DNA of 64,000 nt from Lysobacteraceae bacterium SCN 69-320 (GTDB lineage: Bacteria; Pseudomonadota; Gammaproteobacteria; Xanthomonadales; Rhodanobacteraceae). Under the pieces are notes generated by a model, which was not told the origin of the DNA, made no database searches, and saw only the letters and a list, made by a program, of their open reading frames with translations. Positions within the stretch are counted from its first letter, which is position 1. Each line of letters starts with the position of its first letter. Location of the stretch: contig MEFP01000012.1 of the NCBI GenBank assembly GCA_001725155.1, positions 124,001 to 188,000 of the forward strand, given 5' to 3'. Below are positions 36,701-43,652 of this stretch, in pieces. The position numbers were made by a program, and so were the translations under genes.

Positions 36701-39700
36701 GGCACCGGCAAGAGCCAGACCATCGTCAACATGGTCGGCGACGCGATCGGCCGGCACCGCAGCCTGCTGCTGGTCTGCCAGAAGCACGCCGCGCTCGAGG
36801 TCGTGCACAAGCGGCTCGTCGCCGAAGGGCTCGGCGATCGTGTCGTCATGGTCAACGACGTCAACAGCGACCGCACGCCGATCATCCGCGCCGTGCGCGA
36901 GCAGATCGAAACGCTGCTGCCCCGCCGCGACGACGATCCGGGCACGACCCTGCGGCGCCGGCGCGAAGCCGTCGCCGCGCGCATCGAGGCCGTGCAGGGC
37001 GAACTCGACCGGCAGCACCAGGCCCTGCATCGCATCGACGCCGCGACGGGACTGAGCTATCGCGCACTGCTCGGCGCCTTGCTGGATCTGGAAGCCGGCG
37101 GTGCCGTGCTCGACCTGCCGGCGCTGCGTACGCCGCTGCAGAAACTGTCGCCGGGGGAGCTGGCCGCGCTGGAGGAAGAAGTCGCCGCGCCGGCGCGGCT
37201 CTGGCTCGACGCCGCCTACGAGAACAGTCCGCTCGCCGCGCTGCAGGAATTCGCCGCGGACCCGGCCAGCATCGCCGAGTTCGAAGCGGCACTCGCGGCG
37301 CTGCTCGACGCCGAACGCGCCCGCGCGGCCCTGCCGGCCGGCGGGCCCGCGGCGTTCGAGCTCGACGATCCGCAGCCGTGGCGCGACTGGCTCGCGGCGC
37401 ATGCCCGGCGCTTCCTCGAACTCGACGCGACGCAGCGGCAGCGGCTGAGCGACTGGCTGGGCGCGTTCCGGCCGGTCGGCGCGGCGCTCACGCGCGGCCG
37501 CAAGCTGCTGGCGAGTCTGGAACAGCTTGCGCAGGCGCTGCGCGCCTGCCCGCGCCAGCATCACGATCCGCGCCTGTCGCCGCTGCTCGCGTGTCTGGCC
37601 GGTGCCGAACTGACGGTGCTGAAGGACTGCGCCGAGGAAGCGATCGCGCCGTCGTCCTGGTGGCAGCAGCTCAGCCCCGCGCGCTTCCTGCGCCGGCGCA
37701 AGGCCGCTGGGTTCCTCGCGCGTCACGGCGAGGCGGCGACACCCGAGCGCCTGACGGCGCTGGTCAGGGCCGCACAGCTGGAAATGCGCTGGCAGCCGCT
37801 GCGGCTCGCGCTCGCGGACGCGAGCCGCCAGCTCGGGCTGGACGAGATCGCCGCCGATGCGGGACCGGCCTTGCACGTCGAGGCCGCGAACGCGCTGCGC
37901 GCGCTCAAGGAGATGGCGGCGCTGGCCGACTGCCTTGGCGCCGCGCCGTGGTCCGGTCGCGCCGATGCCGCCGTGCGCGCGGGCACGGCGCAGGCGCTGG
38001 CCGATCTGTTCGCGCTGCTGCCGCCGGCCTTCGCCCGCTGCGCCGCACGCGCGCGCAGCCGCGCCGCGCTCGCGCCGCTCGCGCGCTGGATCGGCGCGGA
38101 CTGGCTGCGCGATGCCGAGGCGGCGATCGGCGCGAACGCGTCGAACCTGGCGCGGATCCAGCCCCTCGTCGATGCGCTGCCGACCTTGCCGGCGTATCAG
38201 CAGTTCCGTCCGCGGGCGCGCCGGCTCGGCGCCGCCGCGCTGGAAATCTTCACGCTGCTGCGCACGCGGGAAGACCGGCTGCGCGCGCTGCCGGCCGACC
38301 GGCTCGATGCGGAAATCCGCCGGCTGCTCAATCGCGAAGCGCTGCTCGCCTGGAAGCGCACGCGCGAGCAGGCCGAGCCGGAGCTGCAGTTCGGGCAGGA
38401 CGAGATCGGCGGCAAGATCGACAGTCTCGTGCGGCTGGACCGCGAGATGCGCGAGCTCAACCGCGCATTCCTCGCCGTGAATTTCGATTTCCCGAACATC
38501 GAAGGCACCTTGAAACCCTGGGAGGAAATCACGCGCCTGCGCGGCGAGCGCGCCCGGCGCCTGCGCGAATTCATCGAACTGGGCAAGCCGCTCGGACTCA
38601 TGAAGCTGCGTCCGGTCTGGCTCATGAACCCGGACGTCGCCAGCCGCCTGCTGCCGCTGCAGGCCGGCCTGTTCGACACGGTGATCTACGACGAGGCCTC
38701 GCAGATGCCGGTGGAGCATGCATTGCCGACCCTGTTCCGCGGCGGCGGCTGCGTGGTCAGCGGCGACGAGAAGCAGATGCCGCCGACGGCGTTCTTCACC
38801 AGCCGGATCGAGAACGACGAAGCGCAGGATTTCGACGGCGAGGAACCCGACGAGGACGCGACCGAGCAGGAAATCCAGGCCTACGACGAAACCTGGAACC
38901 GGCGCGAGATCAAGGACTGTCCCGACCTGCTGCAGCTGGCCCGCGCGACCTTGCCCAACACCGCGCTGCAGATCCATTACCGCTCGGCCTACCGCGCGCT
39001 GATCGACTATTCCAACGCCTGCTTCTACGCGAACACGCTCAACGTCCCGGTGCGTCATCCGCCGGCGACGCTGCGACGCGAGCGGCCGATCGAGATCGTT
39101 CGCGTCGACGGCGTCTATCGCGATCAGACCAATCCGGACGAAGCGCAGCGCGTCGTCGACCTGCTCGACGGACTGTGGCGCGCGCCGTACCCAGACCGCC
39201 CGTCGGTCGGCGTGGTCACCTTCAACCGCAAGCAGGCGGACCTGATCGAGGACTGCCTGGAGCAGCGCGCCGAAGCCGATGCGGATTTCCGCGAACGCTA
39301 CCGGCAGGAGCGCGAACGCGTCGACGGCGAGGAAGACATGGGCGTCTTCGTCAAGAACGTCGAGAACGTGCAGGGCGACGAGCGCGACGTCATCGTGTTC
39401 TCGTCGACCTTCGGCCGGAATGCCCAGGGCACGTTCCGCCGCACCTTCGGCGTGCTCGGGCAGAAGGGCGGCGAACGCCGGCTCAACGTCGCCGTGACGC
39501 GCGCACGCAGCAAGATCGTCATGGTCACGTCGATGCCGGCCGGCGAGATCTCCGACCTGCTGACCACGCGCCGCCCGCCGGCCACGCCGCGCGACTACCT
39601 GCAGGGCTACATGGAATACGCCCGCGCGCTGTCCGCCGGCGAGTTCGACAGCGCGCAGGCGCTGCTGCGGCGTCTGGCCTCCGGCACCGCCGAACGACGC

Positions 39701-40060
39701 GCCGCGACGGCGCAGCGGGCCGACGACGGCCTGACCCGCTCGGTCGCCGCCTATGTCGAATCGCTGGGCTGGAGCGTATCGGGCACGCCCGACGACGACG
39801 CGTTCCGCCTCGATTTCGCGATCGAAGATCCCGCCACCGGCCGTTTCGCGATCGGCATCGAGTGCGATGCGCCGCGCCACGCGCTGCTGGCCGGCGCGCG
39901 CGCGCGCGAGGTCTGGCGGCCCGGCATGCTGCGCAAGCATGTGCCGGTGCTGCATCGCGTGTCGTCGCAGGCCTGGTACCACACGCCGGAGATCGAGCGC
40001 GAACGCCTGCGCCGGGCGATCGAACGCGCCTTGCATGCAACTGCCCGGGAGATCGCATGA
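33767..40060 (+). CDS. Zinc-ribbon / pseudokinase / SF1 helicase / MTES_1575-type nuclease fusion
   Basis: The 2097-residue protein has two zinc-ribbon-like Cys clusters (about 9-32 and 69-86), then a protein-kinase fold (about 117-362). In it the VAIK Lys is absent (EAVLTLYHHG), the catalytic loop reads HRDLRPST and the DFG motif reads CGFG, so it is probably a pseudokinase. A DUF4011-like linker precedes an SF1 helicase: GPPGTGKS (about 974), VIYDEASQMP (about 1638), SGDEKQMPPT and NVAVTRARSK (about 1906). A C-terminal nuclease-like domain (about 1990-2097, FRLDFAI and IGIECDAP) matches the restriction-endonuclease fold MTES_1575. The ATG at 33767 overlaps the radical-SAM stop; the longer track ORF starts inside the AAA+ gene. 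Nucleic-acid processing in defence or repair is likely. Confidence 0.87.
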   Translation: MNAPLIRFCPGCLTERPLTEVFCQGQRDGQPCLWTLSDEPMRPGGWRPQPVVTATAAAVATRAVAVAVCTQGHALDPSDLICAVCGADRAEAAPPAPDAASSMADAPTAAAPETVIDGWRLLRRLGETPRVRDRYLARRDGDGLEAVLTLYHHGAEPDPGVYEVLRRLPAEHVPAIHAVGRWNERAFEVAEYLRGGSLADIGLVAADLAAVRHIVGELSKALQSFAEVGLRHRDLRPSTLLVRSREPLDLVICGFGSAQLSDFDLDIVSPLEVTRYMAPEAIAGGVAAASDWWSLGMVLLEQITRGRCFDGVNERAWLIHVLANGADIPADLDPSLELLLRGLLARDRHQRWQWPQVQAWLAGEPVAAPPRASGAADDADIPSVTLAGKSYRQPALLALAAAEAANWQQARDHLARGVFTTWMQQARLDPGLIAGVRGILQREDIAEDFRLMLVLKRLNPAMPLIHRGDIVTPRWLLDHPLLGYELVSGAVPDLLGESAAENWLSQLKARATAVRARAAQLEIPLDEGSLRIYVLSSSRAKLFAEWEERRRVFPDSTHRGVQTLAERPVITDIDLIVLLSASFGLFLTVDTLVADAADLARSHGVAAFDAAVAKAQLGQTRAQLLQAVGERVEGFAACGHAVLDGWAEQFRVERRLPLARALVLLAVDTWRQPAKQQYVEQILGFFEKRMTAAVMRGPLVRMTIGRTTSRVDLAELGTARQPADGLLDQLLQRGPKVAALDPAAFVDGSTTEYRLQSLARHTLLYRRDTGIDGLYLGFPFLLVRDARTAVKTRIAPLLLWPVCIHSQVGRRGDIGLSFDHEREEVRLNPALEGLVGAAAAVRWREAAESLLGRSTLRVADVIDAFGALALPRQRSLQAVPGPATELPPRTSALACAAALFHVTFSGQAIGADLALLKRKSLAGTALESALRIGSAAPEAAAAAPREAERYFTLASDPSQEAAVLAARARPGLLVEGPPGTGKSQTIVNMVGDAIGRHRSLLLVCQKHAALEVVHKRLVAEGLGDRVVMVNDVNSDRTPIIRAVREQIETLLPRRDDDPGTTLRRRREAVAARIEAVQGELDRQHQALHRIDAATGLSYRALLGALLDLEAGGAVLDLPALRTPLQKLSPGELAALEEEVAAPARLWLDAAYENSPLAALQEFAADPASIAEFEAALAALLDAERARAALPAGGPAAFELDDPQPWRDWLAAHARRFLELDATQRQRLSDWLGAFRPVGAALTRGRKLLASLEQLAQALRACPRQHHDPRLSPLLACLAGAELTVLKDCAEEAIAPSSWWQQLSPARFLRRRKAAGFLARHGEAATPERLTALVRAAQLEMRWQPLRLALADASRQLGLDEIAADAGPALHVEAANALRALKEMAALADCLGAAPWSGRADAAVRAGTAQALADLFALLPPAFARCAARARSRAALAPLARWIGADWLRDAEAAIGANASNLARIQPLVDALPTLPAYQQFRPRARRLGAAALEIFTLLRTREDRLRALPADRLDAEIRRLLNREALLAWKRTREQAEPELQFGQDEIGGKIDSLVRLDREMRELNRAFLAVNFDFPNIEGTLKPWEEITRLRGERARRLREFIELGKPLGLMKLRPVWLMNPDVASRLLPLQAGLFDTVIYDEASQMPVEHALPTLFRGGGCVVSGDEKQMPPTAFFTSRIENDEAQDFDGEEPDEDATEQEIQAYDETWNRREIKDCPDLLQLARATLPNTALQIHYRSAYRALIDYSNACFYANTLNVPVRHPPATLRRERPIEIVRVDGVYRDQTNPDEAQRVVDLLDGLWRAPYPDRPSVGVVTFNRKQADLIEDCLEQRAEADADFRERYRQERERVDGEEDMGVFVKNVENVQGDERDVIVFSSTFGRNAQGTFRRTFGVLGQKGGERRLNVAVTRARSKIVMVTSMPAGEISDLLTTRRPPATPRDYLQGYMEYARALSAGEFDSAQALLRRLASGTAERRAATAQRADDGLTRSVAAYVESLGWSVSGTPDDDAFRLDFAIEDPATGRFAIGIECDAPRHALLAGARAREVWRPGMLRKHVPVLHRVSSQAWYHTPEIERERLRRAIERALHATAREIA

Positions 40061-41400
40061 GCGGACCGAAGGTCGTACGCGTCGTCACGCGCGAGGAACG
40101 TCTGGCTGCCGCCAGGACCGCGCTGGCCCGGCTCGACAACGCGACCCGTGCCTGGACGGGGCAGGGCAGGGATGAAACGGAAACGAACGCGACGCGGGCC
40201 CGCCGCGACGCGCTCGCGGCCGCGCTGAACGGCAACGACCTCGCCGGTGTCGCCGAACGCATCGACGCGGAGACCGCCTTCCTGCGCAATGCGATCGAAA
40301 AACGCCGCCAGGATGCCATCGAGGCGAAAGCGGCCGCGCTGCAGCAGGCCCGGCAGCTGCGCGCGAACGCGCAGGCCCTGCTGCGCGAACTGGCCGCCAA
40401 GGGAGTCGGCGATGCCTCGCTCGATACCGCGCTGCGCCGGGTCCAGGCCGGCGAATGCAGCGCGGAGGACGCCGGACGCATCGTGCGCGAGGCGATCGGG
40501 AAACTCGTCGTACCCGCTGCGGCAGCGGTGCTCGACGAACGGCAGCGGCGCATCGCCGAGCGCCTGCGCGCGGCCGAGGAGCCGGCTGTCCATGCAATCT
40601 GGCAGGCGCCGGCCGATCCGCGCGAGCAGCGCCTGCGACGGATCGAGCAACGCCTCGCGGAGCTGTCGGGTCTGCTCGGTGACACGGCCGCTGCGGCGTT
40701 TGCGCAGCGGCTGCACGCGCTGGAATCCGCGCCGGCAGATGCGCGCGGCAATCTGCTCGCCGACAGCCTGATCGCCGACCTGCAGGCCGCCGTCGAGCAG
40801 GCGCGGCAGACCGCGGCACTGGCGAGGGCCGCGCAGGACCTGCTGGCGGAGATCGAATCCGCCGATGCCGTCGGGAGCCTGTCGACGCACGTCGACGCGT
40901 TGCGCCGGGCCATCGCCACCGGCGCTGCCGCAGCGCTGCGCGACGCGCTAGAGGCGGCCGGAGCGGCCTGGAAAACCCACGGCATGCAACAAGCGGCGCA
41001 GGCGCGCCGCGCGGCGATACTCGGCGGGCTGGCGGCCCTGGGCTATGAGGTGCATGAAGGCATGAACACGGCGCTGGCGAGGCAGGGACGCATCGTGCTG
41101 AAAAAACCGGCAATGACCGGGTTCGGCGTCGAGATCGCCGGCGCCGGCGACGCGGCGCGCCTGCAGGTCCGCGCCGTCGCGTTCGAACCCTCCCCCGACA
41201 GCCGCCGCGACCGCGACGCCGAGACCTCCTGGTGCGCGGACTTCCACCGGCTCGAAGCGATGCTCGCGCAGCAGGGGGACGGTGTGGCGGTGGAAAAGGC
41301 GCTTGCGATCGGCGCAACGCCGCTCAAGGTCGTCGAGGCGGCCGCGGGAAGCCCGGCCGCCATCGGACCGATGAGCCGCGACGCGCCGCATTTGCGCTAA
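40057..41400 (+). CDS. Coiled-coil protein closing the four-gene system
   Basis: The 447-residue soluble protein begins MSGPKVVRVVTREERLAAARTALARL and is Ala/Arg/Gln/Glu-rich, with long predicted coiled coils at about 60-130 and 175-290. The C-terminal ~110 residues (AAILGGLAALGYEVHEGM to the end) look globular, with beta-strand pattern VLKKPAMTGFGVEIAGAG. No enzymatic motif is recognised. Overlap with the helicase gene (ATGA) indicates coupled translation and a stoichiometric partner. It may be a scaffold or recognition subunit. The track's 1745-residue ORF in this frame includes a long shadow of the upstream gene; only this part is real. Confidence 0.8.
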   Translation: MSGPKVVRVVTREERLAAARTALARLDNATRAWTGQGRDETETNATRARRDALAAALNGNDLAGVAERIDAETAFLRNAIEKRRQDAIEAKAAALQQARQLRANAQALLRELAAKGVGDASLDTALRRVQAGECSAEDAGRIVREAIGKLVVPAAAAVLDERQRRIAERLRAAEEPAVHAIWQAPADPREQRLRRIEQRLAELSGLLGDTAAAAFAQRLHALESAPADARGNLLADSLIADLQAAVEQARQTAALARAAQDLLAEIESADAVGSLSTHVDALRRAIATGAAAALRDALEAAGAAWKTHGMQQAAQARRAAILGGLAALGYEVHEGMNTALARQGRIVLKKPAMTGFGVEIAGAGDAARLQVRAVAFEPSPDSRRDRDAETSWCADFHRLEAMLAQQGDGVAVEKALAIGATPLKVVEAAAGSPAAIGPMSRDAPHLR

Positions 41401-41473
41401 GCCGATTCGGCACCGCGTCGGGCGTGTGCCGCGGACGCGACAGTTTGCCAACTGCGCCGTTCGTCACCTTGTG

Positions 41474-41510
41474 GACGCAGCGCCGTGACCGCACGGCCGG
41501 GGACTGCGTC
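41474..41510 (+). terminator. Branched hairpin downstream of the four-gene system
   Basis: An outer stem (gacgcag / ctgcgtc) encloses an inner stem (gccgtg accg cacggc). It lies 74 bases after the coiled-coil gene's stop and 35 bases before the next gene's start. It could terminate the operon or form a 5' leader structure for the next gene. It has no T-run. Confidence 0.4.
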
Positions 41511-41544
41511 CGCCGGATCGGCTCAACATCAGCTGGGGAATTTC

Positions 41545-43017
41545 ATGAAACGACGCTTGGGCGAGTGGATAGGCGCGGCGCTGCTGGCCGCGGCAGTACC
41601 GGCAACGGCCGTCGCGGCGCCGGCAGCGGATTCGGCGGCACTGTGCCCGCGCCTGGGCTGGTCGGAGTTCCTGCCGTCGTTCCTCAAACCCAAGGCCGCG
41701 TTTCCGACCGAGGACACGCCGATCGGCGCGGTCGACTGCCAGTTCCATCAATGGTCGTGGGAAGCGTTCGTCTGGGCGACCGCGCTCGACGCGCGCGGCG
41801 CGCCGCGCTTTCTCGGCCTGCCCACGATAGGCGATCTGTCCGCCGGCCGTTCCGCTGCCGGCCCGCGCACCCTGACCCTGGCCACGCGCGGCCTGCATGG
41901 ACACAACGGCGCGATCGAAGGCACCGGCGCGATCGTCGAAGCCGACGGCAACATGCTTGTGGCGGCGAACGGCTATCCGGTCTACGCGTCGGTACACATG
42001 AACGACAGCTACTTCGCGACGGTCAGGCGCAACCGAGTCGCCACCGGCGACTACCAGCGCAATCCGGATTCCGACTACTTCGACGTCGGCGCGGCGGTGT
42101 TCAAGGCCACCTGGCTGCGGCTGGAACCCGGCCAGGCGCCGCCCGACGGCGCCTTCGTGACCAAGGCCCAGGTGCCGGTGCTGACGACGTTCCTGACCGC
42201 CGACAACACGCTCTACGCGACGCCGGACGGCACGACCGTGACGGTCGACGTGGCGCTGGTCGGGCTGCATGTCGTCGGCCAGACCGTCAATCACCCGGAA
42301 TTCCTCTGGGCGACCTTCGAACACAAGGACAACTCGCCGCGCTTCCGGGACGGCAGCTTCGATCCGACCTCGACGGCCAGCGATCCGCGCAGCTATACGC
42401 TGTATCGCGGCGGCACGCCGTTCGACCAGACCAACCAGCCGAGCACGCAGACCACGGCCAGCAGCACGGCCTCGCCGCTGTCGGCGCCGAGCACCACGAT
42501 CACCACGACGCTCGCCGCCACGCCGACCTTCACGTTCGATCCGGAAACGCAGAAGTTCTCGCCGGCCAGCAATGCCGTGCTGGCCAACCGCACGGGCGGC
42601 GAAACGTTTTCGCCGGACGGTCCGGCCAACATCGACAAGATCAACACGGCCGCGCACACCTTGCTGAACCAGCAGCCGCCGGCGCAGCGCCGTTTCGCGA
42701 ACTACGACCTGATCGGCACGGTCTGGATGCAGCCCGGCGCCTTCGGTCTGACGAGCAACCAGAGCAACGCGGTCGGCTCGGTCAATCTGGCCAACGTCAC
42801 GGCCGAAACCTTCGTGCAGAACTTCACCGGCACGACGACCCCGTCCACGGTCGGCAACTGCTTCTCCTGCCATAACGCCACGACGTTCCAGGACGTCGCG
42901 CCGATGCCGAACCTGAAAGCGCGGCGCATCGCGATCAGCCACGTCACAGCGGCGGGTTCGCTGTATGCGGTGCCGAACCTGCTGTCGGTCAATCCGCCGC
43001 CGGCGCCGACGCCGTAA
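41545..43017 (+). CDS. Secreted mono-haem c-type cytochrome-like protein
   Basis: The 490-residue product has a signal peptide (MKRRLGEWIGAALLAAAVPATAVAA) and one haem-binding motif CFSCH near residue 439. The bulk has no recognised domain; HQWSWEAFVWATAL and HPEFLWATFEH are tryptophan-rich segments, and a Thr/Ser-rich linker spans about 300-345. The ATG at 41545 has GGGGA six bases upstream; the track extends it by 20 codons. It is probably periplasmic or extracellular and redox-linked. A second haem protein of different design lies at 56245. No partner oxidase or reductase is adjacent. Confidence 0.82.
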   Translation: MKRRLGEWIGAALLAAAVPATAVAAPAADSAALCPRLGWSEFLPSFLKPKAAFPTEDTPIGAVDCQFHQWSWEAFVWATALDARGAPRFLGLPTIGDLSAGRSAAGPRTLTLATRGLHGHNGAIEGTGAIVEADGNMLVAANGYPVYASVHMNDSYFATVRRNRVATGDYQRNPDSDYFDVGAAVFKATWLRLEPGQAPPDGAFVTKAQVPVLTTFLTADNTLYATPDGTTVTVDVALVGLHVVGQTVNHPEFLWATFEHKDNSPRFRDGSFDPTSTASDPRSYTLYRGGTPFDQTNQPSTQTTASSTASPLSAPSTTITTTLAATPTFTFDPETQKFSPASNAVLANRTGGETFSPDGPANIDKINTAAHTLLNQQPPAQRRFANYDLIGTVWMQPGAFGLTSNQSNAVGSVNLANVTAETFVQNFTGTTTPSTVGNCFSCHNATTFQDVAPMPNLKARRIAISHVTAAGSLYAVPNLLSVNPPPAPTP

Positions 43018-43041
43018 GGTTCCGCTCTGGCCGGCGGTGCG

Positions 43042-43085
43042 CCGGATCGTCGCCGTCGCGTCGTCCGCGACGGCGCACGATCCGG
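43042..43085. terminator. Strong bidirectional hairpin between convergent genes
   Basis: Arms of 19-20 bases (ccggatcgtcgccgtcgcg / cgcgacggcgcacgatccgg) pair with one bulged base around a 5-base loop. It sits between the plus-strand cytochrome stop and the minus-strand hypothetical gene's stop, as expected for a shared terminator. Confidence 0.7.
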
Positions 43086-43099
43086 AACGGCCCCTCGCG

Positions 43100-43438
43100 T
43101 CAGCGGCTGCGGGTACGGGCCGCTTTCGGCTTTTCCTTCATGAACGTGACCTTCGCACCTTCCGGCAGCTGCGCCTTGAACGCCTCGAGCATGGCCTTCG
43201 CCGCGGCGTTCAGATGCGTTGCGGCGCCGCGGCTGGCCGTCGGGATCAGCGCGTGCAGGTTGGCCAGCGTCGTCGCATCGCGCAGCCAGGCGGGCTCCTT
43301 GCCGTCGATCAGAACCGGCGGGAGCGGATCTTCACGCCACCAGCGCCACGGCAACGTGCAGGGGACGTGGAAGCAGATTTCCCGCCCGAGATGGAAGGGC
43401 GGCGGACCGGGCAACCGGAAACAGACTCTCATGCACAT
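43100..43438 (-). CDS. Small hypothetical protein
   Basis: The 112-residue product begins MCMRVCFRLPGPPPFHLGREICFHVPC, so it has four Cys in the first 27 residues. It ends in a basic tail (KEKPKAARTRSR). There is no signal peptide or known motif. The gene is supported by an AAGGAG seven bases before the ATG at 43438, by clear flanking stops, and by the strong hairpin after it. It lies 214 bases downstream of the TPR-kinase gene on the same strand and may be co-transcribed. Its function is unknown. Confidence 0.6.
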   Translation of the reverse strand: MCMRVCFRLPGPPPFHLGREICFHVPCTLPWRWWREDPLPPVLIDGKEPAWLRDATTLANLHALIPTASRGAATHLNAAAKAMLEAFKAQLPEGAKVTFMKEKPKAARTRSR

Positions 43439-43652
43439 GGCGGACTCCTTTGCGGCGGGTCATGCACCCGGCGAAGCGCGGGTGTACGACTACCGGTGCA
43501 TCGGAGACGTCCGATCTCGCAGGGTCGCAGCGCCGTCCTGAGCCGCGCCGGGCCCCGGCAATGCGGAAGCCGGCTGTTGCGGAACCGGCAGGCGCGTGCG
43601 GAGCCGGGCTCTGCGGTGCACGGCCGGCGCAATCGCCGGGGCGGATACCCCG

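Noticed and set aside
33434-40036. 2200-codon minus-strand ORF opposite the helicase gene
   Set aside because: It is a GC-skew shadow with RRGxxR-type composition and no recognisable motif. The plus strand encodes zinc-ribbon, kinase-like, helicase and nuclease motifs and overlapping start/stop junctions.
36163-40056. Upstream part of the 1745-codon ORF in the frame of the coiled-coil gene
   Set aside because: Only the last 447 codons (from the ATG at 40057) look real. The part before is a frame-shifted reading of the helicase gene.
31297-41400. Assignment of the four-gene system to BREX, DISARM, Dnd or Zorya
   Set aside because: None of the marker families (PglZ, BrxC, DrmB, DndA-E, ZorA/B, methyltransferase) is present. 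The radical-SAM and ClpAB partners do not fit these systems.
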